Shown: positions 44,397-53,711, counted from the stretch's first letter. The stretch: DNA of 64,000 nucleotides from Lentibacter algarum (GCF_018860975.1 NZ_JAHKQI010000010.1:310001-374000); one strand, 5' to 3'. Numbers and translations: made by a program. The notes: generated by a model not told the origin, from the sequence alone.

Positions 44397-45272
44397 ATGG
44401 CTATTGGCACAAATATTCGCACTTGGTTTGAAGGCAAGTGGCATGACGGTGATGTGCCGATCATGCGCGCGGCTGACCACGGCTCATGGGTTGGCACCAC
44501 GGTGTTTGACGGTGCGCGTATGGTCAACGGGCTGATGCCTGATCTTGACTTGCACTGCGCCCGCGTAAACCGCTCGGCCAAAGCGCTGATGCTCAATCCA
44601 ACGGTGCAGCCCGACGAGATGGTTTTGCTCATTCGTGAGGGGCTTAAGGCCTATGCCGCCGATGCCGCCGTCTACATCAGGCCGATGTATTGGGGCATTT
44701 CCGGTGACGCGAGCGCAATTGTGCCCAGCCAGGAAGAGACCGGCTTTTGTATCTGCCTTGAGCAGATTCCCTTTGCACCGCCCGAAGCCAGCACCACGCT
44801 GACAACAACCCGCTTTCGCCGCCCCGTTCTAGAAGACGCCGTGGTCAACGCCAAGGCGGGCTGCCTTTACCCCAACAACGCACGCATGCTGGCCGAGGCG
44901 AATGCCAAAGGCTTTGGCAATGCTTTGGTCGCCGATGCCACAGGCAATGTCGCAGAAACAGCCACGGCAAATGTGTTTATGGCCAAGGATGGCGAGGTGT
45001 TCACACCCATCGCCAACGGCACGTTCCTGTCAGGCATCACGCGCGCGCGGCATATCTCGAACCTCACGGCTGATGGTTTCAAGGTGCATGAATCTGTGCT
45101 GAGCTTTGACGATTTTCATGATGCCGATGAGGTGTTCCTCTCGGGCAATATGAGTAAAGTCACCCCCGTCACCGCCTTTGATGGCACCAACTATCAGGTC
45201 GGCCCGATCACCCAGCGCGCCCGCGAGCTTTACTGGGAATGGGCCGCCAAATCCGAAGCCGCTAACGCCTAG
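44397..45272 (+). CDS. Branched-chain-amino-acid-type aminotransferase (fold type IV)
   Basis: This 291-residue PLP enzyme has the catalytic lysine in VNAKAGCLYPNN and the phosphate/substrate site GNVAETATANVF and NGTFLSGITRAR. It resembles IlvE-like transaminases, but substrate specificity (branched-chain, D-amino acids, aminodeoxychorismate) is not decided by these motifs. Start ATG 44397 has Shine-Dalgarno GAAAGGGA; an upstream ATG adds 8 basic residues. Confidence 0.88.
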   Translation: MAIGTNIRTWFEGKWHDGDVPIMRAADHGSWVGTTVFDGARMVNGLMPDLDLHCARVNRSAKALMLNPTVQPDEMVLLIREGLKAYAADAAVYIRPMYWGISGDASAIVPSQEETGFCICLEQIPFAPPEASTTLTTTRFRRPVLEDAVVNAKAGCLYPNNARMLAEANAKGFGNALVADATGNVAETATANVFMAKDGEVFTPIANGTFLSGITRARHISNLTADGFKVHESVLSFDDFHDADEVFLSGNMSKVTPVTAFDGTNYQVGPITQRARELYWEWAAKSEAANA

Positions 45273-45360
45273 TCGGCAAACGCCATTCGGCCATTGCACG
45301 CCCTGCGCGCTTACGGCATGCTCTGGTCTGTTACAGCGTTTCGCTTCAGGGAGAAAAAAC

Positions 45361-45819
45361 ATGCGTAAGTTTCTTGTTGTTCTTGATGACAGCCGCGAAT
45401 GCCTCAACGCAATGCGTTTTGCGGCGATGCGCGCAGCCCATACCGGCGGCGGTGTCGAGATTTTGGCAGTCGTTGCGCCCGAAGAGTTCAACCACTGGAT
45501 CGGTGTTGGCGACATCATGCGTGAGGAGGCCCGTGAGCGCATCGAAGTTCACTTTGAAGTCTTCGCCAAATGGATGCGCGATAAGAAAGGCATCGACCCC
45601 GAGCTTGTTATCCGCGAGGGCGAACCGATCAAAGAAATTTTGGCACAAGTGAAGGAAGACGGCGAAATCGGCGTGCTTGTGCTTGGTGCCAGCACCGACA
45701 GCAAAGCTGGCCCCGGCCCCTTGGTAACACAACTTACAAAGAATGCCGGTAGCCTCGACATTCCAATCACGATTGTTCCGGGCGACCTCTCGAAAGAGCG
45801 CCTCGAAGCGATTACATAA
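45361..45819 (+). CDS. Universal stress protein (UspA family)
   Basis: This 152-residue protein starts MRKFLVVLDDSRECLNAMRF and contains an ATP-site-like VLVLGASTDSKAGPG followed by ITIVPG. It is a small adenine-nucleotide-binding stress protein. It is preceded by GGGAGAAAAAAC and followed closely by the ClpP-like gene. Confidence 0.88.
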   Translation: MRKFLVVLDDSRECLNAMRFAAMRAAHTGGGVEILAVVAPEEFNHWIGVGDIMREEARERIEVHFEVFAKWMRDKKGIDPELVIREGEPIKEILAQVKEDGEIGVLVLGASTDSKAGPGPLVTQLTKNAGSLDIPITIVPGDLSKERLEAIT

Positions 45820-45856
45820 CTCACCTAACACTCTCTCGATACAGGACAATTTTTTG

Positions 45857-46432
45857 ATGAGCGACGATAAGAAAAAAGACGACGACAAGAAAAGCAGCGG
45901 TGTTGGCCAGAAGCTGTTTGACGCACGCCAGATCCTGATCTGCGAAGCGATCGACCAGAAAATGGCCTCACGGGTTGTCGGCCAATTGCTCGCGCTCGCA
46001 ACGGAAAGCGACGACGACATCACGCTGTTTCTCAACTCCCAAGGCGGGCATGTCGAGGCCGGCGACAGCATCCATGACGTGATCCGCTTTATCAAACCCC
46101 GCGTGCGCATTATCGGCACGGGTTGGGTTGCTTCAGCGGGCACGCATATCTTCCTCGCTGTTCCAAAACAAGACCGCGTTTGTTTGCCAAACACCCGCTT
46201 TCTTATCCACCAGCCCTCTGGTGGCGTCGGCGGTAAAGTGACCGACATTGCCATTCAGGCCGAGCAGATCGAGATCATGCGCAAACGTCTCGCTGTGATC
46301 ATCTCCGAGCAAACCGGCCAGAAGCTTGAGCAGGTGATGAAAGACATCGAACGTGACCACTGGATGGATACCGACGAGGCGATCAAATACGGCATCCTGT
46401 CGAAAGTGATCAAGTCTTCTAGCGAGCTCTAA
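45857..46432 (+). CDS. ClpP-like serine protease subunit
   Basis: This 191-residue protein has the catalytic triad with the exact spacing of ClpP: Ser93 (GWVASAGTH), His118 (RFLIHQPSGG) and Asp167 (ERDHWMD). The Ser-His and His-Asp distances (25 and 49) equal those of E. coli ClpP. The N-terminus is unusual, MSDDKKKDDDKKSSG, a charged extension. ClpX is not adjacent. It is probably a second ClpP paralog of Roseobacters rather than the housekeeping copy. Confidence 0.87.
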   Translation: MSDDKKKDDDKKSSGVGQKLFDARQILICEAIDQKMASRVVGQLLALATESDDDITLFLNSQGGHVEAGDSIHDVIRFIKPRVRIIGTGWVASAGTHIFLAVPKQDRVCLPNTRFLIHQPSGGVGGKVTDIAIQAEQIEIMRKRLAVIISEQTGQKLEQVMKDIERDHWMDTDEAIKYGILSKVIKSSSEL

Positions 46433-46487
46433 GTTTCGCGCCTTGCTCTTTCGGGAGCGAGGCGCACACCCTATATGAGGATGAGCC

Positions 46488-47309
46488 ATGATCTATTTTC
46501 TCATCCTCTTTGCCCTCGCGATCAGCCCTTTTGCGCTGTATGAGTTTCTCAAACGCCGTAGACGCCGCCGTTTGTTGAGCACCGCTCTCACCCCCTCTCA
46601 AACCGCCGAGATCGCCCGCGCCGTGCCGCTGACGCGTCAGCTTCCGCCCGCACTGCGTGCAAAACTAGATGGCAAAGTCAGCTTGTTTCTTGATCAGGTC
46701 GAGTTTGTCGGCTGCGAAGGGCTAGACGTGACCGAGGGCATGCAGCTTTCAATTGCCGCGCAAGCCTGTTTGCTGATCATCGGCAGCGACATGTGGTATG
46801 ACAACCTGCGCACCGTGCTGATCTACCCCGGCGCTTTCAAGTCGCGCACCCAGAGGCACAGCGGATATGTCGTGCAGGAACAAGACACAGTTCGTTTGGG
46901 CGAAAGCTGGGGGCATGGCCGCATTGTGCTGTCGTGGCAGCACTCGGAACAGGGCGCAGCCGAAGCGCATGACGGGCAGAACGTGGTGTTCCACGAGTTT
47001 GCGCATCAGATCGACGATCTTTCAGGCCAGACAAACGGTGTGCCCGTTCTTGCTGACGGCCAGAGTTTTGCCGAGTGGGAAAACGCCATACTCACCGCGT
47101 TCACTACGCATGTATCAGAAGTCTCGAAAGGCCATAAAACCGTGCTCGACGCTTACGGCGCCACGGCGCATGAGGAGTTCTTCGCCGTTGCCGTCGAGCT
47201 GTTTTTTGAGCGCCCGGCCGCGCTCAAGGCCGATGAGCCGGCGGTCTACAAACAACTTGCCAAGCTCTTTCAGCTTGATCCCGCCGCATGGCCAGATGCG
47301 GCAGTTTAG
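46488..47309 (+). CDS. mtfA: MtfA-type zinc peptidase (YeeI)
   Basis: This 273-residue protein has one N-terminal hydrophobic segment, then the gluzincin motif HEFAH (residues 169-173) followed by QIDDLSG, and the third ligand in HEEFFAVAVELFFERP. In E. coli MtfA binds Mlc and has aminopeptidase activity. It has its own Shine-Dalgarno and precedes the NifU-type gene. Confidence 0.9.
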   Translation: MIYFLILFALAISPFALYEFLKRRRRRRLLSTALTPSQTAEIARAVPLTRQLPPALRAKLDGKVSLFLDQVEFVGCEGLDVTEGMQLSIAAQACLLIIGSDMWYDNLRTVLIYPGAFKSRTQRHSGYVVQEQDTVRLGESWGHGRIVLSWQHSEQGAAEAHDGQNVVFHEFAHQIDDLSGQTNGVPVLADGQSFAEWENAILTAFTTHVSEVSKGHKTVLDAYGATAHEEFFAVAVELFFERPAALKADEPAVYKQLAKLFQLDPAAWPDAAV

Positions 47310-47378
47310 AACAATTCTAAATATTGACTTTCCCACCCCGCAGGCCCATATCTGACAAAAGAGATAGGATAACGCGCC

Positions 47379-47942
47379 ATGTTCATTCAGACGGAATCAA
47401 CACCGAACCCCGCCACACTGAAGTTTTTGCCCGGTCAGACAGTTCTGCCCACAGGCACAGCCGACTTTCCAAGCCGTGACAGCGCCGATGTCTCGCCGCT
47501 GGCCTCGCGGGTCTACGGAGTTGAAGGCGTTTCGGGCGTGTTCCTCGGCACCGACTTTGTGACCGTCACCAAAGAAGACAGTGTCGAGTGGGATCACATC
47601 AAACCTTCGGTTCTCGGCGCGATCATGGAGCACTACCAGTCAGGCCAACCCGTGCTTGCAGACGCTGCGCAGCCGCAAGCCGGCCACGCAGAGCACAGCG
47701 GCGAAGACGGTGAAATTGTCGGCCAAATCAAAGAATTGCTAGATACCCGCGTGCGCCCGGCTGTGGCGCAAGACGGAGGTGACATCACCTTCTACGGCTT
47801 TGAAAAAGGCGTTGTTTATCTGCACATGCAAGGCGCTTGTGCAGGCTGCCCATCGTCAACCATCACCCTCAAGATGGGCATTGAAAACCTGCTGCGTCAC
47901 TACATTCCCGAGGTGACAGAGGTGCGCCCTGTTGCCGTCTGA
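47379..47942 (+). CDS. NifU-type iron-sulfur scaffold/carrier protein (NfuA-like)
   Basis: This 187-residue protein has an N-terminal Nfu_N domain (FIQTESTPNPATLKFLPG) and a C-terminal NifU-like domain whose CxxC motif (QGACAGCPSS) bridges a [4Fe-4S] cluster. It delivers clusters to target enzymes. It overlaps the tsaB region only slightly upstream; spacing of about 11 bp suggests co-transcription. Confidence 0.92.
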   Translation: MFIQTESTPNPATLKFLPGQTVLPTGTADFPSRDSADVSPLASRVYGVEGVSGVFLGTDFVTVTKEDSVEWDHIKPSVLGAIMEHYQSGQPVLADAAQPQAGHAEHSGEDGEIVGQIKELLDTRVRPAVAQDGGDITFYGFEKGVVYLHMQGACAGCPSSTITLKMGIENLLRHYIPEVTEVRPVAV

Positions 47943-47952
47943 GGCAACAGGA

Positions 47953-48537
47953 ATGCCCCCACGCACAACTGAACTTACCCTCGGCTTTGACACGTCAGGC
48001 CCGTACTGCGCGGCCGCCTTGTTGGCCGACGGCGAGATTTTATCCAGCATCCATGAGCCGATGAACCGCGGGCAATCCGAGCGGCTTATGGGCCTGATTG
48101 AAGAACAACTCGCGGCGCAGGGTAAGGGCTGGCAAGATATCACCCGCATCGGCGTTGGTGTCGGCCCCGGTAACTTTACCGGCATTCGCATCGGCGTGTC
48201 GGCGGCGCGCGGGTTGGCGATGTCGCTTGGCGTGCAGGCCGTTGGCGTCAGCACCTTTGAAGCAACTTTGCTGGGTCAGCCAAACACCGTGACTGCGCTC
48301 GTCCCTGCTCCGCGCGAACAGGCCTATGTGTATGCGAACGGCAATGTCACATTGACAGCCGACTGGGCCGCCAGCGAAACCGCCCTTCTGCAGCCGGAAC
48401 CGGCGCAGCTCGCCGAAAACATCGCTCGCATTGCCGCCACATCGGACAACACCCAAGCGCCCGTGCCACTTTACATTCGCCCAGCCGATGCTGCACCTGC
48501 CTCTGATCCGCCGCCGGTGATCCTTGATGACGCCTGA
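47953..48537 (+). CDS. tsaB: tRNA threonylcarbamoyladenosine biosynthesis protein TsaB
   Basis: This 194-residue protein has the ASKHA ATPase fold of TsaB: GFDTSGPYCAAALLADGEIL, then GVGVGPGNFTGIRIGVSAARGLA. It acts with TsaD and TsaE to form t6A at position 37 of tRNAs. The ATG at 47953 is used; the frame upstream overlaps the NifU stop. It overlaps the rimI start. Confidence 0.95.
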   Translation: MPPRTTELTLGFDTSGPYCAAALLADGEILSSIHEPMNRGQSERLMGLIEEQLAAQGKGWQDITRIGVGVGPGNFTGIRIGVSAARGLAMSLGVQAVGVSTFEATLLGQPNTVTALVPAPREQAYVYANGNVTLTADWAASETALLQPEPAQLAENIARIAATSDNTQAPVPLYIRPADAAPASDPPPVILDDA

Positions 48538-48931
48538 GGCGCTGGCAGAGGTGCATGCATCCTGCTTTCCGCTGCGGCCTTGGCGCGCTGCAGAACTCCG
48601 CGAGCTGATTGCCAAACCGCAGGTAACCTGCCTGACATCTCCCTGCAAAAACGGCTTTGCTTTGGTGCAAACCGTGGCTGGCGAGGCCGAGATCCTCACT
48701 ATTGCCGTGCATCCGGTTTCGCAACGCCAAGGTGTTGCAAGCGCGTTGATGCGTCAGCTCCTGTTGCTTCCTGCCGCGCAGGTGTTTCTCGAAGTTGCTG
48801 CGGACAACACCGCCGCCCGCGCGCTCTATCATGGCTTTGGTTTTGAGCAAGTCGGCCAGCGTAATGGATATTACCGCCGCAGTGGCGAGCCTGCGGTTGA
48901 TGCTCTCATTTTAGGCCGTCAAACCCAATAA
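48527..48931 (+). CDS. rimI: Ribosomal-protein-alanine N-acetyltransferase (GNAT)
   Basis: This 134-residue GNAT protein contains motif A VSQRQGVASALMRQLL followed by LEVAADNTAARALY and YHGFGFEQVGQRNGYY. RimI acetylates the N-terminal alanine of ribosomal protein S18. The adjacency to tsaB (start inside its 3' end) is a conserved arrangement in bacteria. The ATG at 48527 follows a TTG. Confidence 0.9.
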   Translation: MTPEALAEVHASCFPLRPWRAAELRELIAKPQVTCLTSPCKNGFALVQTVAGEAEILTIAVHPVSQRQGVASALMRQLLLLPAAQVFLEVAADNTAARALYHGFGFEQVGQRNGYYRRSGEPAVDALILGRQTQ

Positions 48932-49067
48932 CAGTGCATAATCATTTAAGAATCGGTTGACCATCCCCTCGGAAAGCGGCCTAATTTGCTAATGATCAAA
49001 TGATCTGCTCGTTTTCGCGCTTGGCCGTTCTGGCACGAGCGCCAATAACCAACTTGGGAGAGACCAA

Positions 49068-50063
49068 ATGACACTAATGCATAAATTCCTTGGTGCTGCT
49101 GCCACATTGGCGCTCAGCGCCGGTGCCGCGCTCGCAGAACCAGCCCTGATTTTTGACCTCGGTGGCAAATTCGACAAATCGTTCAACGAAGCGGCCTTTG
49201 GCGGCGCGCAGCGTTGGGCAGAAGAGACAGGCGGTAGCTTCCGCGAGATCGAACTGCAATCAGAAGCCCAGCGCGAGCAAGCCCTGCGTCGCTTCGCTGA
49301 AGCTGGCAACAACCCCATCGTGATGACAGGCTTTGCCTTTGGCAACGTGCTTTCAGAAGTTGCCCCTGACTATCCTGACACCAAGTTCGCCATCATCGAC
49401 ATGGTCGTTGACCTGCCAAACGTGCGCTCGGTTGTGTTCAACGAGCACGAAGGCTCGTATCTCGTCGGCATGTTGGCGGCAGAAGCTTCAGAATCCGGCA
49501 CCGTCGGCTTTATCGGCGGCATGGACATCCCGCTTATCCGCAAGTTTGCCTGTGGCTACGCGCAGGGCGTTCTCGCAGCCAACCCAGACGCCAAAATCGT
49601 ATCGAACATGACAGGCACAACCCCTGCTGCCTGGAATGACCCGGTGAAAGGCTCAGAGCTTACCAAAGCCCAGATCAGCCAAGGCGCTGACGTTGTCTAT
49701 GCTGCTGCTGGCGGCACCGGTGTTGGCGTTCTGCAAACCGCTGCCGACGAGGGTATCCTCTCGGTGGGTGTGGACAGCAACCAAAACCACCTGCACCCTG
49801 GTAAAGTGCTGACATCAATGCTGAAACGCGTCGATAACGCGGTTTATAGCGCGATGACAGACGGTGTTGACATGGAAACAGGCTTCAACGTGATGGGCGT
49901 TGCCAATGGCGGCATCGACTACGCGATGGACGAGCACAACGCAGCATTGGTTTCTGACGAGATGAAGGCATCAGTAGACGCAGCAAAAGCCAAAATCGCC
50001 TCAGGCGAGCTGGTAGTTCACGACTACATGTCAGACGACAGCTGCCCAGCACTTAAGTTCTGA
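49068..50063 (+). CDS. BMP-family substrate-binding protein of a nucleoside ABC transporter
   Basis: This 331-residue periplasmic protein has a signal peptide ending SAGAALAE. The mature region LIFDLGGKFDKSFNEAAFGGA and IGGMDIPLIRKFACGY matches the basic membrane protein (BmpA/PnrA) family that binds purine nucleosides. The downstream ATPase and two permeases complete the transporter. A hairpin immediately after the stop (50085-50110) probably makes the binding-protein gene more abundant than the downstream genes. Confidence 0.92.
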   Translation: MTLMHKFLGAAATLALSAGAALAEPALIFDLGGKFDKSFNEAAFGGAQRWAEETGGSFREIELQSEAQREQALRRFAEAGNNPIVMTGFAFGNVLSEVAPDYPDTKFAIIDMVVDLPNVRSVVFNEHEGSYLVGMLAAEASESGTVGFIGGMDIPLIRKFACGYAQGVLAANPDAKIVSNMTGTTPAAWNDPVKGSELTKAQISQGADVVYAAAGGTGVGVLQTAADEGILSVGVDSNQNHLHPGKVLTSMLKRVDNAVYSAMTDGVDMETGFNVMGVANGGIDYAMDEHNAALVSDEMKASVDAAKAKIASGELVVHDYMSDDSCPALKF

Positions 50064-50084
50064 TTGGCGGTCTAAACAACTAGG

Positions 50085-50110
50085 GGCCGCGCAGTTTTTT
50101 TCGCGCGGCC
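50085..50110 (+). terminator. Hairpin after the BMP gene (attenuator)
   Basis: GGCCGCGC pairs with GCGCGGCC around a T-rich loop (AGTTTTTTTC), followed by TTT. A partial terminator or stabilising 3' stem-loop between the binding protein and the ATPase gene is typical of ABC operons. Confidence 0.7.
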
Positions 50111-50157
50111 TTTGCTGCTTAAGGGCCATCAAAAGGCTCGGCACACGGGAGAGACAG

Positions 50158-51708
50158 ATGACAGAACCAGCGATCGAGCTGAAAGGCATTTCCAAAGCCT
50201 TTGGCCCTGTGCAAGCCAACAAGGACATCTCAATTTCGGTTCAGCCGGGGACGATCCACGGCATCATCGGCGAGAACGGCGCAGGTAAATCAACGCTGAT
50301 GTCTATCCTCTTCGGGTTTTACAAAGCTGACAGTGGCGAGATCTTTATCAACGGCCGCAAAACCAGCATCCCCGACAGCCAAGCCGCGATCGCCGCTGGC
50401 ATCGGCATGGTGTTCCAGCACTTCAAACTGGTCGAAAATTTCACGGTGCTTGAGAACGTCATTCTCGGTGCCGAAGACGGACGCCTGCTGCGGCCGTCTC
50501 TGGCTAAGGCTCGAAAATCGCTCAAGGAACTGGCAGCCGAGTATGAGCTGAACGTGGACCCTGACGCCGTCATTCAAGACATCGGCGTTGGTATGCAGCA
50601 GCGGGTCGAGATACTTAAAGCGCTATACCGTAAAGCCGACATCCTGATCCTGGACGAGCCCACTGGCGTGCTCACCCCCGCTGAAGCAGATCAACTGTTT
50701 CGCATTCTCAACCGCCTTCGCGAAGAGGGCAAAACCATCATCCTGATCACCCACAAGCTGCGCGAGATCATGGATATCACCGACACCGTCAGCGTCATGC
50801 GCCGCGGCGAGATGACAGCAACCGTCAAGACCAGCGAAACCAGCCCAGAGCACCTAGCCGAACTCATGGTTGGCCGCAAAGTGTTGCTGCGCGTCAACAA
50901 AGCGCCAGCCAAGCCCGGTAAGCCAGTGCTTGAGGTGCAAAACCTCTCTGTCACCGACGAAAAAGGGGTCGAGCGGCTCAAGAACGTCTCGCTCACCGTG
51001 CACGCAGGCGAAATTCTTGGCATTGCGGGCGTCTCGGGCAACGGGCAGTCCGAACTGCTTGAGGTGCTTGGTGGCATGCAACAGGGCCGTGGAAAAGTAT
51101 TGGTCAACGGTGCCGAGATAGACCTGACAGGCACGCTCTCTGACGGGCAGTCGCGGCGCGCACGCGGCATCGCCCATGTGCCCGAAGACCGCCAGAGTGA
51201 AGGCCTGATCATGGACTTCATGGCATGGGAGAACTGTGTTTTCGGGTATCACCGCGACCCTGACTACCAGAATGGCTTGCTGATGGACCGCACCAAGATT
51301 GTCGCCGATGCAGAGGGCAAGATGGAACGCTTTGACGTGCGCCCGCCAAACGTAAAGCTCACGGCAAAAAACTTCTCCGGTGGCAACCAGCAGAAGATCG
51401 TTCTGGCGCGTGAAATCGAACGCAATCCTGATCTCCTGCTCGTAGGCCAGCCCACGCGCGGTGTTGATATCGGCGCAATCGAGTTCATTCATCAACAAAT
51501 CATCGCTCTACGGGATGCTGGCAAGGCGATCTTGCTGGTCAGCGTCGAGCTGGAAGAGATCCTTGCGCTCGCCGACCGCATCGCCGTGATGTTTGACGGC
51601 CAGATCATGGGCGAACGCCTGCCCGGCGAAACCGATGAAACCGCACTGGGCCTGCTGATGGCCGGCGTTGCTGACACGACTGACACGAATAATGGGGAAG
51701 CCGCCTGA
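50158..51708 (+). CDS. Nucleoside ABC transporter ATP-binding protein (two nucleotide-binding domains)
   Basis: This 516-residue protein has two ABC domains. The first has Walker A GENGAGKST, Walker B LILDEPTGVL; the second has a degenerate Walker A (SGNGQSELLE), signature FSGGNQQKIV and Walker B LLVGQPTRGVD. This asymmetry is usual in sugar/nucleoside importers of the RbsA type. It is the motor for the permeases downstream. Its stop shares one base with the next ATG (TGATG). Confidence 0.93.
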   Translation: MTEPAIELKGISKAFGPVQANKDISISVQPGTIHGIIGENGAGKSTLMSILFGFYKADSGEIFINGRKTSIPDSQAAIAAGIGMVFQHFKLVENFTVLENVILGAEDGRLLRPSLAKARKSLKELAAEYELNVDPDAVIQDIGVGMQQRVEILKALYRKADILILDEPTGVLTPAEADQLFRILNRLREEGKTIILITHKLREIMDITDTVSVMRRGEMTATVKTSETSPEHLAELMVGRKVLLRVNKAPAKPGKPVLEVQNLSVTDEKGVERLKNVSLTVHAGEILGIAGVSGNGQSELLEVLGGMQQGRGKVLVNGAEIDLTGTLSDGQSRRARGIAHVPEDRQSEGLIMDFMAWENCVFGYHRDPDYQNGLLMDRTKIVADAEGKMERFDVRPPNVKLTAKNFSGGNQQKIVLAREIERNPDLLLVGQPTRGVDIGAIEFIHQQIIALRDAGKAILLVSVELEEILALADRIAVMFDGQIMGERLPGETDETALGLLMAGVADTTDTNNGEAA

Positions 51709-52583
51709 TGTTTCGCTTCCCCTTACTGGCCGTAGCATTGTTGTTACCCTCGCTGGCTCGAGCCAGCGATGTTCAGCTGGCTTGCACCTTTGAAAATCTT
51801 CCGTCTTTCGTGATATATTACGACAGCAGTACCAGTTCCGAGCATCGCATCTCGGTCAACGATCGCCCCTTTGTTCGTTTGACCGCTGGATCAGGAAGCA
51901 ACCGCTTTGAAAGTGCTAGCGTTGACGGATACAGTTTCGTTTTCTCACCGAAAAACTCATTTCTGACGGTGCACCATGACAACACTCTTATCGGAACTGA
52001 AGCGGGCCAGTGTGTGACCCTTGGCGGCCCTCGAAATGAAACCCCTTTGCAGCTAATCAAAGAAGCGCCCCCAAGCACTGTTTCCGGGTCTGAACCAGAA
52101 ACTCCGACACAATCGGCGCCCTCAGATACTAAAGGCATAGGCAGTTGGTCGGTCGTCAAATCGGAATCCGGCTTCGACGACAGTTCCAGAGTCGTGTTAC
52201 GCCAAACATCAACAAACACAATTAGCGGGCGTTTTGGCGGCACGGCCAATCCAAGCCTCCTTGTGCGGTGTCAGGAAAACACGACATCACTGTTCTTGGT
52301 GGCTGGCGGACATTTCCTTTCCGATATTCAGAGCTATGGTCGCGTAGATTATCGCGTCGACGACCGGAAGGCAGGGCGTAAGAGCATGAAGACGTCTACA
52401 GACAACCAAGCGCTTGGACTTTGGGGCGGAGGGCAATCCATTCCATTCATCAAAGAGATCATGTCGGGGAAGCAACTTCTGGTTCGCCTCACCCCGTATA
52501 ACGAAAGCCCACTAGAGTTTTCATTTGAAATTGATGGCCTAGATGAAGCGATAGAACCGCTTCGCAAAGCCTGTAACTGGTAA
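51708..52583 (+). CDS. VasI-like secreted protein inserted in the ABC operon
   Basis: This 291-residue protein has a signal peptide (MFRFPLLAVALLLPSLARAS). The C-terminal half (about residues 150-291) with RFGGTANPSLLVRCQENTTS, YRVDDRK and FEIDGLDEAIEPLRKACNW matches the pattern of the VasI-type family (PF11319), known from type VI secretion loci but also found elsewhere. It is coupled to the ATPase stop (TGATG) and 12 bases upstream of the first permease, so it is in the operon although unrelated to transport. Its base composition looks lower in GC than its neighbours. No T6SS genes are in the window. Confidence 0.72.
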   Translation: MFRFPLLAVALLLPSLARASDVQLACTFENLPSFVIYYDSSTSSEHRISVNDRPFVRLTAGSGSNRFESASVDGYSFVFSPKNSFLTVHHDNTLIGTEAGQCVTLGGPRNETPLQLIKEAPPSTVSGSEPETPTQSAPSDTKGIGSWSVVKSESGFDDSSRVVLRQTSTNTISGRFGGTANPSLLVRCQENTTSLFLVAGGHFLSDIQSYGRVDYRVDDRKAGRKSMKTSTDNQALGLWGGGQSIPFIKEIMSGKQLLVRLTPYNESPLEFSFEIDGLDEAIEPLRKACNW

Positions 52584-52595
52584 GGTAAACGCATA

Positions 52596-53711
52596 ATGGA
52601 CAAGATGCCAAAATGGGCTGACGCCTTTCTCGTTCCGCTGTTCAGCCTGGTGCTCGCGGCGGTCTTGTCAGCGATAGTGATTGTTGCCATCGGAGAAGAC
52701 CCTATCGCAGCTTTCAAGCTCATGGTTGACGGCGCTTTGATGCGTTCGTCCGGTTGGGGCTATACGCTCTATTACGCCACCAACTTCATGTTCACAGGCC
52801 TTGCTGTTTCTGTCGCCTTTCATGCGCGGTTGTTTAACATCGGCGGTGAAGGCCAAGCCATGCTCGGCGGACTCGGCGTTGCGATTGCCTGCCTCTACGT
52901 GCCTTGGCCGCATTGGACGCTGGCACTCCTCGGCTCGGCCACTCTGGCGGCGGCTTTCGGCGCGGCTTGGGCGTTTATTCCTGCCTACCTACAGGCCAAA
53001 CGCGGCAGTCATATCGTGATCACCACGATCATGTTCAACTACATCGCATTTTCTCTGTTGGGCTATGCGCTCGTCAATGTGCTGCGCCCGCCAGGAGCGA
53101 TGGATCCGGCCACCGAGAAGTTTGCAGCTGCAACCCATCTGCCGACATTTCAGGATATGTTTTCGACAGCCGCCACACCTCTGTTTCGCGGTGCCCCTGC
53201 CAATGTGACATTCTTCGTCGCGCTCGCGGCCTGTGTGCTGGTTTACTTCCTCATCTGGCGCACACGGCTTGGTTACGAGATCAGACATTTTGGCCAGTCA
53301 CCTACAGCGGCAAACTATGCTGGCACAAACGGCGTGCGCATTATCATGATCACCATGCTTATCTCTGGTGGACTGGCCGGAATGATGGCGCTTAACACCA
53401 CACAGGGCGAAGCCGAGAGGCTGATCCTGAACTCGACAGAGAACGCGGGCTTCATCGGCATCGCCGTTGCCCTCATGGGCCGCAATCATCCTTTCGGCGT
53501 GTTGCTGGCAGCCCTGCTCTTCGGCTTTCTTTACCAAGGCGGCGCCGAACTTGCACTCTGGACAAAAATCCCCCGCGACCTGATCACTGTTATTCAGGCA
53601 TTTGTCATCCTGTTCACCGGCGCGCTCGATAACATGGTGCGCATGCCGCTTGAAAAATTCTTCCTGATGCTGCGTAAAAGCTCTGGCAGTAAAGACAAGG
53701 AGGCTGTGTGA
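52596..53711 (+). CDS. Nucleoside ABC transporter permease 1
   Basis: This 371-residue protein has eight to ten membrane helices and the branched-chain/ribose permease family pattern FNIGGEGQAMLGGLG and AVALMGRNHPFGVLL. It forms half of the nucleoside channel with the next gene. Its stop shares one base with the next ATG (TGATG). Confidence 0.92.
   Translation: MDKMPKWADAFLVPLFSLVLAAVLSAIVIVAIGEDPIAAFKLMVDGALMRSSGWGYTLYYATNFMFTGLAVSVAFHARLFNIGGEGQAMLGGLGVAIACLYVPWPHWTLALLGSATLAAAFGAAWAFIPAYLQAKRGSHIVITTIMFNYIAFSLLGYALVNVLRPPGAMDPATEKFAAATHLPTFQDMFSTAATPLFRGAPANVTFFVALAACVLVYFLIWRTRLGYEIRHFGQSPTAANYAGTNGVRIIMITMLISGGLAGMMALNTTQGEAERLILNSTENAGFIGIAVALMGRNHPFGVLLAALLFGFLYQGGAELALWTKIPRDLITVIQAFVILFTGALDNMVRMPLEKFFLMLRKSSGSKDKEAV

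Noticed and set aside
48998-49014. GATC-AAAT-GATC palindrome upstream of the BMP gene
   Set aside because: It is short and could arise by chance; no known regulator matches.
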